In this document: positions 51,307 through 59,979 of the stretch, one piece after another
Numbering within the stretch: position 1 is the stretch's first letter
Layout of the letters: every line of letters begins with the position of its first letter
Source: an uncultured Erythrobacter sp.
GTDB lineage: Bacteria > Pseudomonadota > Alphaproteobacteria > Sphingomonadales > Sphingomonadaceae
Reading direction: 5' to 3'
Assembly: GCA_913055155.1 (NCBI GenBank)
Contig: CAJXJR010000014.1
Span: 42,362-106,361, forward strand
Length of the DNA: 64,000 bases
Notes under the pieces: generated by a model
Databases searched by the model: none
What the model saw: the letters and a program-made list of their open reading frames with translations, nothing else
Told to the model about the DNA's origin: nothing
Program-made: the position numbers and the translations under genes

Positions 51307-51633
51307 TCAGCCAGGCACGGCCACGCAGTCACCGCCCTCCAGCCGGAACAGGAAATCCTGCAAGGCACCGGGCGTGACATAGCCTGTCTCGCACACGGCC
51401 TCCCTGCCGTCGGCCAGAACAAGGAGAATTTCGCCGCTGCCTTCGCAGTCGACATGCAAGTTGGCGTGCCAGTCCTCGCCCACCTTCTCGAGCGGGGTCA
51501 CCGCCTCGCACAAGACCAGCTCTCCGCCGACAATCATGCCTTGCGGGTCTTCGACCATGAAGCTGTCGCGCAAGGCCGAACCGCAGCCGGCCAGCATGGC
51601 GACACCGGCCAGCGCGGCGGCAGCCTGTTTCAA
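51307..51633 (-). CDS. small lipoprotein, TTG start
   Basis: A 108-residue lipoprotein (AALAGVAMLAGC lipobox) with a small beta-rich domain and three further cysteines (VLCEAV, VDCEGS, AVCETG, GDCVAV regions). I do not recognise the family. The only usable start is TTG at 51633, four bases after the stop of the TauD/TfdA gene on the same strand, so translation probably re-initiates from that gene. It could have a role linked to the dioxygenase, but this is only context. Confidence 0.65.
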   Translation of the reverse strand: MKQAAAALAGVAMLAGCGSALRDSFMVEDPQGMIVGGELVLCEAVTPLEKVGEDWHANLHVDCEGSGEILLVLADGREAVCETGYVTPGALQDFLFRLEGGDCVAVPG

Positions 51634-51637
51634 CCGC

Positions 51638-52597
51638 CTAGCGCCCGGCGTCGCGCGCGGAGTTGATGTCCACGCTTTTGGGGCTTTTCGCGAACAGCGC
51701 GGTGTAGGGATCGTCGCCGGTTTCCATCAGGTGCGGTTCGGTCCCCTCGCGCACCGTGGTGCGGCGCATGTCGCGCTTGTAGGCGGTATAGTCGTAGTCG
51801 CCGCCGCGGTGCATGGTGCACAGGTTGTCCCAGATCACCAGGTCACCCGGCTGCCACGACCACTTGAAGGTGTACTTGGGCTGCGTGGTGTGGGCGATCA
51901 GGTCCTCGATCAGCTGGCGGCCCTCGGCCTTGTCCATGCCTTCCACGTCCATCGTGTGCGCGGCGATGAACAGGCTCTTGCGGCCCGAGCCCGCATGGGT
52001 GTGAACCAGCTTGTGCCGGGCCAGGGGGCGTTCGTAGATTTCCGCCTCGTCGATCTCGGCGCCGGCTTTCTTGCGGCTCCACCACAGCGAGTTCACGCCG
52101 ACCTTGTCCTCGATCAGGCCCTTAGTTTCCTGCGGCAGGTCTTCATAGGCGGTGCGCGCATCGGCGAACCACGTCTCGCCGCCTGCTTCGGGCGGCGGGG
52201 TGATGTGGGCCAGCAGGATCGAATAGCTGGTGCGCTTTTCCAGGAAGGCGCTGTCGGTGTGCCACAGCCGGTCGCCCTTGCGGTATTCCACGGCCGCCGG
52301 ATCGGTGGTGATCTCGCCTTCCAGGTTGAGGTTGGAGGCATCGAACAGCTCGCGATAGGGCAGGCGCATCTTCTGCCCGTCGGGGCGCTTGGGCACGCGT
52401 TCGAGATAGCCGAAATTGCGGCTGAAATTGACATGGTCCTCGTCGCTCATGCCGGTGTTGCGCCACACGGTGACGCCATACTTGTCCATCGCGTCGGTGA
52501 TCTGCTTCACCTCGTCAGGAGTGAGCTCTTTCGTCAGGTCCAGCCCGGAGCAGATTGCGCCGAAGTTCGGCAGGATGGGTTCGCATTTCAAGGCCAT
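51638..52597 (-). CDS. TauD/TfdA family Fe(II)/2-oxoglutarate dioxygenase
   Basis: A 319-residue intact oxygenase. The N-terminal PILPNFGAICSGLDLTKELTPDE is the TfdA-type start; the iron site is WHTDSAF (HxD) with the distal His in LCTMHRGG, and the 2-oxoglutarate Arg is in DMRRTTVRE. Relatives cleave 2,4-D, phenoxypropionates, or other carboxylated ethers and alkylsulfates; the natural substrate here is unknown. I use the ATG at 52597 (MALKCEP), as 16 extra codons in the track add nothing conserved. It contrasts with the frameshifted relative at 7305-8334. Confidence 0.9.
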   Translation of the reverse strand: MALKCEPILPNFGAICSGLDLTKELTPDEVKQITDAMDKYGVTVWRNTGMSDEDHVNFSRNFGYLERVPKRPDGQKMRLPYRELFDASNLNLEGEITTDPAAVEYRKGDRLWHTDSAFLEKRTSYSILLAHITPPPEAGGETWFADARTAYEDLPQETKGLIEDKVGVNSLWWSRKKAGAEIDEAEIYERPLARHKLVHTHAGSGRKSLFIAAHTMDVEGMDKAEGRQLIEDLIAHTTQPKYTFKWSWQPGDLVIWDNLCTMHRGGDYDYTAYKRDMRRTTVREGTEPHLMETGDDPYTALFAKSPKSVDINSARDAGR

Positions 52598-52724
52598 GGC
52601 ATCTCTCTTCAGGATCTTTGCCTTCCGGCTAGCAGGATTCGCCATTCAATTCCACTTCGTTGATAATGTCCAAAGTAGTGCTGCGTGCTGGCGCAACGCA
52701 TCCCGAAAGGTTAGGATAAGCGCC

Positions 52725-53033
52725 ATGAAAAGCACGGCATCCCTGCTCGCCCTGACTGGCCTGGCAGCCTGCGCCACCACGTCGCCGCCGTTCGATGACG
52801 ACGGCAATCCGCGCGTGCGGGAACCTGCGGGCGCATGCGATGCCGGCATGGTGCAGGACCATGTCGGCCACCGCGCCACCGCCGAAGCGGGGGCCACGCT
52901 GCTGGAACTGACCGGCGCACGCACGCTGCGCTGGGTACCGCCGCGAACCGCCGTGACGATGGATTTCCGCCCGGACCGCCTCACCGTCAGCTATGACGAC
53001 GACATGATTATCGAAAGGATCACCTGTGGCTGA
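52725..53033 (+). CDS. I78 family peptidase inhibitor lipoprotein
   Basis: A 102-residue lipoprotein (LALTGLAAC lipobox). The domain has CDAGMVQDHVGHRATAEAGATLLELTGARTLRWVPPRTAVTMDFRPDRLTVSYDDDMIIERITCG, matching I78 inhibitors of serine peptidases such as the Aspergillus elastase inhibitor: C-terminal D-RLN(T/V)-YD----I---CG and an N-terminal Cys, which form one disulfide. It probably protects against exogenous proteases in the periplasm. Its stop overlaps the GTG of the RidA gene by 8 bp. Confidence 0.85.
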   Translation: MKSTASLLALTGLAACATTSPPFDDDGNPRVREPAGACDAGMVQDHVGHRATAEAGATLLELTGARTLRWVPPRTAVTMDFRPDRLTVSYDDDMIIERITCG

Positions 53034-53433
53034 AGACCCCAACGATGGCCGCCAGCGCATCCCGCCGCTGGGCCCCTTCGAGGAAGCCGCCGGATTCACC
53101 CGTGCCATTCGCGTGGGCGACCGGATCATCGTTTCCGGCAATGTCGGCGTGGAGGAAGACGGCAGCGTCAGCCCCGATGCCGGTCGCCAGGCGGACCGCT
53201 GTTTCGAGCAGATCCTGGACTATATCGGCCAGCTGGGCGGCCATTCGGGCGACGTGGTGCGCGTGCGCATGTTCGTAACCGACATCGCCGATGCCGATGC
53301 CGTGACCGCCGCCTTCACCCGCGCCGTGGGCCATGCCCGCCCCACCGGCACGCTGGTGGCCGTGGCCGCGCTCTACAACCCGGACTGGAAGTGCGAGATC
53401 GAGGCCGAAGCCGTGATCGGAAGCCTGCAATGA
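53026..53433 (+). CDS. RidA family protein (cytosolic)
   Basis: A 135-residue Rid protein from a GTG at 53026: IPPLGPFEEAAGFTRAIRVGDRIIVSGNVGVEEDGS, ADRCFEQILDYIGQLGGHSGDVVRVRMFVTD, ARPTGTLVAVAALYNPDWKCEIEAEAVIG. The RidA Arg contacting the imine carboxylate (VxR) is not obvious (LVAVAALY), so the subfamily may be other than RidA. It overlaps both neighbours (I78 gene by 8 bp, lipoprotein gene by 4 bp). Confidence 0.85.
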   Translation: MAEDPNDGRQRIPPLGPFEEAAGFTRAIRVGDRIIVSGNVGVEEDGSVSPDAGRQADRCFEQILDYIGQLGGHSGDVVRVRMFVTDIADADAVTAAFTRAVGHARPTGTLVAVAALYNPDWKCEIEAEAVIGSLQ

Positions 53434-53801
53434 TCGCCCGCGCTGCCCTTGCCCTGTCCGCCGTCGCCCTGCTCGCTGCTTGCGGAGACGACCTGGAGAG
53501 CCGCCAGGCCGCAGTGCAGGAACGACAGCCGGTGGGCGACGAGGTCACCGTGCGCGAGCGGGAACCGCAAGTCACCCGTGCCAGCCGCGCTCCCTCGCCG
53601 GAGGCTACCACGCAGGGTTTTGCCGAAGAGGACGACCCCGACGCCGAGGTCACTTACGAAACCATGCCCGAGCCGCTGGTGGATCCGGCGCAAGGGTTCG
53701 ACCCCAGCCCCATCGACGATACCTCGGGCTTCGATCCCACTCCCGTCGATCCCGGCGGATTTGCCCCCGAACCGATCGGACCCGAAACGTTCGAGGAGTA
53801 A
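53430..53801 (+). CDS. Pro/Asp/Glu-rich lipoprotein, function unknown
   Basis: A 123-residue lipoprotein. Signal with lipobox ALSAVALLAAC, then a highly charged helical part (ESRQAAVQERQPVGDEVTVRERE). A low-complexity tail follows with three imperfect phrases of the type GFDPSPIDDTS, GFDPTPVDPG, GFAPEPIGP. No known domain. The ATG overlaps the RidA stop (ATGA). The tail suggests an extended segment, perhaps spanning periplasm. Sequence between its stop and the acyl-CoA dehydrogenase is 100 bp. Confidence 0.7.
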   Translation: MIARAALALSAVALLAACGDDLESRQAAVQERQPVGDEVTVREREPQVTRASRAPSPEATTQGFAEEDDPDAEVTYETMPEPLVDPAQGFDPSPIDDTSGFDPTPVDPGGFAPEPIGPETFEE

Positions 53802-53901
53802 GTTTCGAGGCGCTCGCCGCTGCCGGAAAGGCAAAAAGTTTCAACAGATACCGGTTGTATCGTAACGCGCCTTCGGACATTGCCGCCCGCAGGAGATACG
53901 C

Positions 53902-55047
53902 ATGACCGGACAGTTCCAGCTTACCGACGACCAGCTAGCCATCCAGGAAATGGCGCAGCGCTTCACCGCCGACAACATCACGCCCCATGCGGCGGCGTGG
54001 GACGAGACGCACCACTTCCCGCGCGAGGTGATCAAGCATACAGGCGAACTGGGTTTCGGCGCAATCTACGTGTCGGAGGAATCGGGCGGCATAGCGCTGG
54101 GGCGGCTGGAAGCGGCGCTGATCATGGAAGCCATGGCCTATGGCTGCCCTGCCACCAGCGCCTTCATCTCGATCCACAACATGGCCGCTTGGATGATCGA
54201 CACCTTCGGCGGGCAGGAACTGAAGGAGCGCTATCTCCCCGATCTCGTCACCATGGACAAGCTGGCCAGCTATGCCCTGACCGAGCCTGCCAGCGGCTCC
54301 GACGCTGCGGCGCTGAAGACCAGCGCCAGGCTGGATGGCGACCACTACGTGGTGAACGGCACCAAGCAGTTCATTTCCGGCAGCGGGGTGAACGATGTCT
54401 ACGTGGTGATGGTGCGTACGGGCGAGCACAAGACGCGCGGTATCACCTGCCTGGTGGTTGACAAGGACACTCCCGGCGTATCCTTCGGCGCGCCGGAAAA
54501 GAAGCTGGGCTGGAACGCCAGCCCCACCGCGCAGCTGATTTTCGAGGACGCGCGCGTGCCCGTGGCCAACCGCGTGGGCGAGGAAGGCGAAGGCTTCCGC
54601 TTCGCCATGGCCGGGCTTGACGGCGGACGGCTGAACATCGGTGCCTGCTCGCTGGGCGGGGCGCAGCGCTGCCTGGACGAAGCGATTGCCTACACGAAGG
54701 AGCGCCAGCAGTTCGGCCAGCCGGTGGCCGATTTCCAGAACACCCAGTTCATGCTGGCCGACATGGCAACCGAACTGGAAGCCGCACGCGCGCTGCTTTA
54801 CCTCGCCGCGGCCAAGGTAACCGCAAACGCGCCCGACAAGACGCGCTTTTCCGCAATGGCCAAGCGGCTGGCGACCGACAGCGGTAGCAATGTCGTAAAC
54901 AACGCGCTGCAACTGTTCGGCGGCTATGGCTACCTGAAAGACTACCCCATCGAACGCTTCTGGCGCGACCTGCGCGTCCACTCGATCCTCGAAGGCACCA
55001 ACCAGGTGATGCGCATGATCGTGGGCCGCGACCTCCTCAAAGACTAA
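53902..55047 (+). CDS. acyl-CoA dehydrogenase, probably isobutyryl-CoA (valine pathway)
   Basis: A 381-residue FAD enzyme forming the alpha-beta double bond of an acyl-CoA. ALTEPASGSDAAALKTSA is the FAD/substrate signature, KQFISGSGVNDVYVV and the C-terminal LFGGYGYLKDYPIERFWRDLRVHSILEGTNQVMRMIVGRDLL follow, with the catalytic Glu in LEGTNQ. The isobutyryl-CoA assignment comes from the next gene, a 3-hydroxyisobutyryl-CoA hydrolase-type protein 8 bp downstream; sequence alone would allow other short-branched acyl-CoAs. RBS AGGAGAT. Confidence 0.88.
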   Translation: MTGQFQLTDDQLAIQEMAQRFTADNITPHAAAWDETHHFPREVIKHTGELGFGAIYVSEESGGIALGRLEAALIMEAMAYGCPATSAFISIHNMAAWMIDTFGGQELKERYLPDLVTMDKLASYALTEPASGSDAAALKTSARLDGDHYVVNGTKQFISGSGVNDVYVVMVRTGEHKTRGITCLVVDKDTPGVSFGAPEKKLGWNASPTAQLIFEDARVPVANRVGEEGEGFRFAMAGLDGGRLNIGACSLGGAQRCLDEAIAYTKERQQFGQPVADFQNTQFMLADMATELEAARALLYLAAAKVTANAPDKTRFSAMAKRLATDSGSNVVNNALQLFGGYGYLKDYPIERFWRDLRVHSILEGTNQVMRMIVGRDLLKD

Positions 55048-55055
55048 GGATTTTC

Positions 55056-56114
55056 ATGACCGATCTCATCCACCTGCACAGCCACGGCCACGTGGCCCAC
55101 GTCTCGCTCAATCGCCCCAGGGCGATCCACGCGCTGACTCTGGAGATGTGCCAGGCCATGGCAGCGGCGCTGCTGGACTGGCGGCAGGATGAGGGCATCG
55201 ACGTGGTGCTGCTTGACCATGGTGAAGGGCGCGGCTTCTGCGCCGGTGGCGACGTGGCCGCGCTGCGCAATTCTGCCACGGCGGATGGTGGCAAGAGCGG
55301 GCGCGAATTCTTCCACGCCGAATACCGCCTCAACCACCTGCTGTTCACCTATCCCAAGCCGGTGGTCGCCTTCATGGACGGGGTCACCATGGGCGGCGGC
55401 GTGGGCATCAGCCAGCCGGCCAGGTACCGGGTGGCGACCGAGAACACGAAGTTTGCCATGCCCGAAGGTGCGATCGGGCTGTTCCCCGATGTCGGGGCGG
55501 GCCACTACCTGCCGCGCCTGCGGGGGCAGGTGGGCAAGTTCCTCGCACTTACCGGGGCCCGGCTTGACGGGGCGGAATGTGCCTGGGCAGGACTTGCAAC
55601 GCACTACATCGAAAGCGCGCACCTGGCCGAGGTCAAGGCGCGCATCATCGCCGCACCGGACCAGGTCGAGGCGGTGCTGCGCGAATTTTCCAGCCGGCCG
55701 CCAGAGCCGCGCCTGAAAGGCAACAAGGAACGGATCGACCGACTGTTCGCGCCCGATACGCTGGAAGGCATCATCGCCGCGCTGAAGGGCGACGACAGCG
55801 ACTGGGCGGCCAGGGAACTGGCTGCGGTTACTTCCAAGTGCCCCACTACCGCCAAGGTGGCGCTGCGCCAGTTCGAGGAAAACGCCGACTGCAAGGATTT
55901 CGCCGCCGAGATGGCGATGGAATACCGCATTGCCGCGCGCATGATCATGCGGCCCGACTTCGCCGAGGGCGTGCGCGCCGTGCTGGTGGACAAGGACAAC
56001 GCGCCGACGTGGGACCCGGCAACGCCCGAAGGCGTAAGCGAGGCCATGCTGGACGAGATCTTCGCGCCCCTGCCGGAGAGCGAGGAATGGACGCCCTTTC
56101 CGGAGGCGACCTGA
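55056..56114 (+). CDS. 3-hydroxyisobutyryl-CoA hydrolase-type protein (enoyl-CoA hydratase/isomerase family)
   Basis: A 352-residue member of the crotonase superfamily, too long for a simple hydratase. The oxyanion motifs are EGRGFCAGGDVAALRN and TMGGGVGISQPARYRVATENTKFAMPEGAIGLFPDVGAGHYL, including the catalytic-type Glu (MPEG) and Asp (PDVG) used by HIBYL-CoA hydrolases. The C-terminal helical domain has CPTTAKVALRQFEEN and the EF-R--IR-like segment. It would hydrolyse 3-hydroxyisobutyryl-CoA in valine breakdown. Adjacent, 1 bp apart, and convergent with the LMW phosphatase gene. Confidence 0.9.
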   Translation: MTDLIHLHSHGHVAHVSLNRPRAIHALTLEMCQAMAAALLDWRQDEGIDVVLLDHGEGRGFCAGGDVAALRNSATADGGKSGREFFHAEYRLNHLLFTYPKPVVAFMDGVTMGGGVGISQPARYRVATENTKFAMPEGAIGLFPDVGAGHYLPRLRGQVGKFLALTGARLDGAECAWAGLATHYIESAHLAEVKARIIAAPDQVEAVLREFSSRPPEPRLKGNKERIDRLFAPDTLEGIIAALKGDDSDWAARELAAVTSKCPTTAKVALRQFEENADCKDFAAEMAMEYRIAARMIMRPDFAEGVRAVLVDKDNAPTWDPATPEGVSEAMLDEIFAPLPESEEWTPFPEAT

Positions 56115-56582
56115 TCAGCCGCCGAGCCGGGCCACCAGCGCCTGCGCTGCTGCCGTGACATCGGCCCAGGTCTGCTGGAAACCTTCGTCGCCGCCAAAAT
56201 AGGGATCGGCCACCGGCTCGCCCTCGCGGCCCGGCACCATGTCGAGCAGCAGCGCCAGTTCCGCGCTCGCATCGGAGGGCGCCAGCGCCTCGAGGTTGCG
56301 CAAGTTCTGGTCATCCAGCGCAAGCACGTGGGTGAAGCGCATGAAATCCTCGCGCGTTACCTGCCGGGCGCGCAGGCCCGCGATGTCCACCCCATTGGCA
56401 CCGGCTTCGGCAACGGCGCGCGGATCGGGCGGGTTGCCGACATGCCAGTCTCCCGTGCCTGCGCTGTCGATTGTCAGCTCCAGCCCGGCCTGCTCCGCCG
56501 CCGCGCGCATGGCACCTTCGGCCATGGGCGAGCGGCAGATGTTGCCGAGGCAGACAAACAGGATCGAAGGGGTGTGGCTCAC
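56115..56582 (-). CDS. low molecular weight protein tyrosine phosphatase
   Basis: A 155-residue LMW-PTP. The P-loop is VCLGNICRSPMAEG (Cys and Arg of Cx5R-S), and the general acid Asp is in VADPYFGG near the C-terminus. It starts with GTG at 56582 (MSHTPSILF). In bacteria these act on phosphotyrosine in exopolysaccharide regulation or on arsenate. It is 13 bp downstream of the PhoX gene on the same strand, so the two are likely co-transcribed. It is convergent with the HIBYL-CoA hydrolase gene. Confidence 0.9.
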   Translation of the reverse strand: MSHTPSILFVCLGNICRSPMAEGAMRAAAEQAGLELTIDSAGTGDWHVGNPPDPRAVAEAGANGVDIAGLRARQVTREDFMRFTHVLALDDQNLRNLEALAPSDASAELALLLDMVPGREGEPVADPYFGGDEGFQQTWADVTAAAQALVARLGG

Positions 56583-56595
56583 GCCTTCGGTCCCG

Positions 56596-57924
56596 TCAGG
56601 CCGGCCACGGCCCGGTGATCGCCAGCGTCATGGTCGGGTGATAGACGTTGAGGAACAGCGTGCGTCCGTCGGGCGAGAAACAGGGCCCGGCCGTCTCGGT
56701 CTGCAGGCGCAGGCGCGCGAAGGGATAGGCCTCTCCCGCCGCAGTCACGCCGCGCAGGTAATTGTCCACTGTCTCGGCATACTGGTCTTCGCACACGATG
56801 AGGTCGCCGAACGGAGTCACACACAGGTTGTCGCCAAAGCTGTATTCCGAGCGCGCCGGGCTTTCGTAGAACAGGTCGAGCATGTCGGCGCCGTCGGCAT
56901 TGGGGCGCAGGCGGAAAATCTGTCCTTCACCGGCCGCACCGCCGCCGGTGGCGGTAAAATACATCTCGCCCTCGCCCATGAAGATGCCTTCGCCACGCAC
57001 GAAAGTGGCAGCGCCCATGGCCGCGCCGCGAAGGCGCAGGTCGTCCTCGGGCGCCTCGACATTGTCGAGCGTGACCCAGCTACCGGCCACCGGCTGTCCG
57101 ACCTCGATGGTCACGCCATCGGCGTTGCTGGTGTCGGTCACGCCGTCCAGCACGAGTGCCTGCAGCGTGCCGCCTTGCGCAAGGTCGCCCGGCACGGTGG
57201 GCAGGAAGCGGTAAAGCAGCGAGTCCCCGCGATCCTCGGTCATGTAGATGATGCCGGTGGCGGGATCGACGCACGCCGCCTCGTGGTTGAAGCGGCCCAT
57301 GGCAGTCAGCGGGACCGGATCGACCTGGCGACCGGCATCGGCGGGAACTTCGAACACCCAGCCGTGATCGCGGTTGATGCGGCCATCGGCGCGGGCGGTG
57401 TTTTCCTCGCAGGTCAGCCAGCTGCCCCACGGCGTGATGCCGCCAGCACAGTTGCGGATGGTGCCCGCCAGGCTGCGATACTGCCGTTCCACTGCCAGCG
57501 TCTGGGCATCCAGCACGATGGTTGTGGTGCCGCCGGGCAGCGGGATCATCGACCGCGCGACGGTGTCGTAAGCCGGGCCGCTGGCGCCGCCGGTGTCGGC
57601 ACCGGGCGACAGTTCATGGTTGCGCACCAGCGCGAGCTTGCCATTGCCGATATCGAAACAGCCCATGCCGTCTGCCGCATCGGGCACGCTGCCACCATCG
57701 TCCATGGCATCGCCCAGGCGCGAGATCACGCGGTAGGAAAAGCCTTCCGGCAAGTCGAGCACGCCTGCGGGATCGGGCACCAGCGGGCCGACCCGGTTGG
57801 CGCTGCCTGCTGCCATGGCGCTGCCCAGCGAGCCCGAGCGCGGGGCGCAGGCGCTGAGGTAGAGCCCGGCAAAGGCAGTGCCCGTGGCAGCAAGGAAATG
57901 GCGGCGGTTGGGAGTAATCGTCAC
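56596..57924 (-). CDS. PhoX family (DUF839) phosphatase-like protein, Tat-exported
   Basis: A PhoX-type calcium/iron-dependent phosphatase homolog. I prefer the GTG at 57924 (MTITPNRRHFLAATGTAF), because it puts a Tat signal with lipobox-like LYLSAC at the N-terminus; the track start at 57963 adds 13 unlike residues. The propeller body contains VRNHELSPGADTGGASG, GGTTTIVLDAQTLAVER, LTCEENT and GRFNHEAACVDPATGIIYMTEDRGDSLLYRFLP. All are PhoX-like metal-site phrases with Glu and Asp/Glu. It ends with LFLNVYHPT-TLAITGPW. About 85 bp from the cytochrome gene of the PCMH operon. Confidence 0.88.
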   Translation of the reverse strand: MTITPNRRHFLAATGTAFAGLYLSACAPRSGSLGSAMAAGSANRVGPLVPDPAGVLDLPEGFSYRVISRLGDAMDDGGSVPDAADGMGCFDIGNGKLALVRNHELSPGADTGGASGPAYDTVARSMIPLPGGTTTIVLDAQTLAVERQYRSLAGTIRNCAGGITPWGSWLTCEENTARADGRINRDHGWVFEVPADAGRQVDPVPLTAMGRFNHEAACVDPATGIIYMTEDRGDSLLYRFLPTVPGDLAQGGTLQALVLDGVTDTSNADGVTIEVGQPVAGSWVTLDNVEAPEDDLRLRGAAMGAATFVRGEGIFMGEGEMYFTATGGGAAGEGQIFRLRPNADGADMLDLFYESPARSEYSFGDNLCVTPFGDLIVCEDQYAETVDNYLRGVTAAGEAYPFARLRLQTETAGPCFSPDGRTLFLNVYHPTMTLAITGPWPA

Positions 57925-58009
57925 GGCGTGCAGACCCTTTGCGGAAAATTCGAATCGTTTCACGCAATACTAGCGCAAATTGCGCCATCTGTATGACACG
58001 CACTTCGGC

Positions 58010-58372
58010 CTAGTCTGCGGAACTTGTCTGTAGATAGGCCGCGATCGCGGCAATGTCAGCATCGCTGAGTTCCGAGGCGCGGAAGAACGGCATCGCGCCC
58101 GATCCGCGCCGCACGAACAGGGTGATGACGGGGGCGGAGAGATCGCTGCGATCCTCGAGGGCGGCCGGTCGCGCTCCGTCATATTTCTCCGCCAGCGCAG
58201 CGGTGCCGGGCAGCATGGGCGAGCGATCATCACCCGGCCCTCGCCCGTGGCACGGCGCGCATTGGCGTTCGAACACCTGCCGCCCGTGGGCGACTTGCGG
58301 GTCTTCGCTTTGCGCGGCGACCGACAGCGACAGAGCGGCACCCAGGAGCACGGAGGCGAACAGAACCTTCAT
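58010..58372 (-). CDS. c-type cytochrome subunit of PCMH-like enzyme 2
   Basis: A 120-residue exported monoheme cytochrome c: signal peptide (LFASVLLGAALSLSVAA), CAPCHG heme site, DRSDLSAPVITLFVRRGSGAMPFFRASELSDADIAAIAAYL with the axial Met in AMPFF. It resembles the PchC-type subunit that accepts electrons from the p-cresol methylhydroxylase flavoprotein. The ATG overlaps the flavoprotein stop (ATGA), so the pair is made in fixed proportion. It is paralogous to the cytochrome at 60374-60796. Confidence 0.88.
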   Translation of the reverse strand: MKVLFASVLLGAALSLSVAAQSEDPQVAHGRQVFERQCAPCHGRGPGDDRSPMLPGTAALAEKYDGARPAALEDRSDLSAPVITLFVRRGSGAMPFFRASELSDADIAAIAAYLQTSSAD

Positions 58373-59979
58373 GGACGGAACCTTGCGGGCCACACCCCGC
58401 CCCTGCCCGGCGCGATGATGCCGTCGGGATCGACCGCATCCTTCATCGCTTCCAGGAATTTGCGCAGAGCCCCGCCGTTGAAGCTGTAAGTGGCCGCCAC
58501 GTCGTCCTGGTAGATCGGCGCAGCGCGATAGTCGCCCCAGCCGTGTTCGGCGGCCACGGCCACCATGTGCTTCATCGCCCGGTGGACCATGGCGTTGTGT
58601 TCCGGATCGTCGCGGCGGATCGAGGGGGCAAAGACCATCTGGAAGGTGTTGGAATGCCAGAACAGCGGCGCGGTGACGGCGCTGAAATAGGGCGGCAGCG
58701 GATATTCGCGGCTGGCATCGCCCAGCACGCGCTGCATTTCGAACACCGCCTCCCCGTCGCGCGGCAGCACCGGGAAGAACCCGACGTGGCCATCGTCGCG
58801 CACGATTTCCCAGATGCCGAGCGAAGGGATGCCCAGTGCGCCCTTGCGGCGGATCGCCGTGGGGTACGGCTGGGTATCGTTTTCCAGCTGGGCCTCGGTG
58901 GCAGGCAAGGCGAAGTGATCGCCATCCAGCGCTTCGGCGCCGGGAATATCCGACAGGATCCGATCCCTGGCATATTCCCACTGCGCCGCCGTGGCGGCTT
59001 CGGGGCCAAGGAACTGCAGGTCGATCGCCCAGCTATGCAGACCGGCGGCGGAGGCAGCCGCGTCCATTTCGGCATCGGACGGCCCGCCCAGCTTGGTCGC
59101 CAGTGCAGCGAAATCGGGATCGCCCAGCAGCGCGGATAGCGGGCTGGCAAAGCGCACTTCGCTCACCATGCCGCTGTCCGACAGGTAGTTGACGTGGTGC
59201 ACCAGCTTGATGAGGTCGCGCCGACGCGGCACGCGAACCAGGCCGGTGCGATAGTATTCGGGCTGCGGCATCAGGCGAAAGCCCATCTTGGTGACCACGC
59301 CGAAATTGCCTTGCGCGAACAGGCCGGACGGGTCGGGCCCGAAGCCATAGGGGTATTCCTGCCAGCTATCCGCGCCGGGCATGGCGCCCATGCCGGTGCG
59401 CATCAGTTCGCCATCGGGCAGCACCACTTCCATGCCGCAATGGGCGCCGAAATGGTCGCGGAACTGCGGCATGGTGTAGCCGACGCCGCGATCCAACGCA
59501 TTGCCCACGGGCGATCCCCAGCCGGGATCGGGGCAATCGATCATCACCTTCAGCCCGCGTTCCTGGATGTGGCGATAGAGATCGAAGTAGGAGACACCGG
59601 GCTCGACAAGGCAATAGTTGCGCTCCTCGTTCACCTCGATCACGCGGTCCATTCGCTTCAGGTCGAGCACGGCGCTGCCCTGCACGTTGGGCGAAGCGCC
59701 ACCATAACCGAAGTTCTTGCCGGTGGAGATCGGGTGCAGCGGCACGCGGTGGCGCTTTGCGATACGCACCACTTCCTGAACCTGGGCGACATCGGCAGGC
59801 GCGACGGCGCTGCTGGCCTGGATCTCCTCGGGCGTGTTCCACACCGGGGAGAAGGCATCGCGATAGGGGAACATGTCGGTGTCGGACGACCACACCCAGT
59901 CTTCGCCCACGGCACCGCGCAGGTCGTTCAGGAAAGCCGCGAAGGCGCTCTCGTCCATGTCAGGTGGCAGGATGCTCAC
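58369..59979 (-). CDS. VAO/PCMH-family flavoprotein (4-alkylphenol methylhydroxylase-like) 2
   Basis: A 536-residue FAD oxidoreductase of the vanillyl-alcohol oxidase/p-cresol methylhydroxylase family. From a GTG at 59979 overlapping the pchX-like stop (GTGA). The FAD domain has RVPLHPISTGKNFGYGGASPNVQGSAVLDLKRMDRVIEVNEERNYCLVEPGVSYFDLYRHI and PDPGWGSPVGNALDRGVGYT. The substrate domain contains GIPSLGIWEIVRDDGHVGFFPVLPR, and it ends HGWGDYRAAPIYQDDVAATYSFN...DPDGIIAPGRGGVWP. It would oxidise the para-alkyl group of a phenol. The residue that links FAD covalently cannot be placed by eye. No signal peptide, so the partner cytochrome may dictate folding after export, or another route applies. 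Confidence 0.87.
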   Translation of the reverse strand: MSILPPDMDESAFAAFLNDLRGAVGEDWVWSSDTDMFPYRDAFSPVWNTPEEIQASSAVAPADVAQVQEVVRIAKRHRVPLHPISTGKNFGYGGASPNVQGSAVLDLKRMDRVIEVNEERNYCLVEPGVSYFDLYRHIQERGLKVMIDCPDPGWGSPVGNALDRGVGYTMPQFRDHFGAHCGMEVVLPDGELMRTGMGAMPGADSWQEYPYGFGPDPSGLFAQGNFGVVTKMGFRLMPQPEYYRTGLVRVPRRRDLIKLVHHVNYLSDSGMVSEVRFASPLSALLGDPDFAALATKLGGPSDAEMDAAASAAGLHSWAIDLQFLGPEAATAAQWEYARDRILSDIPGAEALDGDHFALPATEAQLENDTQPYPTAIRRKGALGIPSLGIWEIVRDDGHVGFFPVLPRDGEAVFEMQRVLGDASREYPLPPYFSAVTAPLFWHSNTFQMVFAPSIRRDDPEHNAMVHRAMKHMVAVAAEHGWGDYRAAPIYQDDVAATYSFNGGALRKFLEAMKDAVDPDGIIAPGRGGVWPARFRP

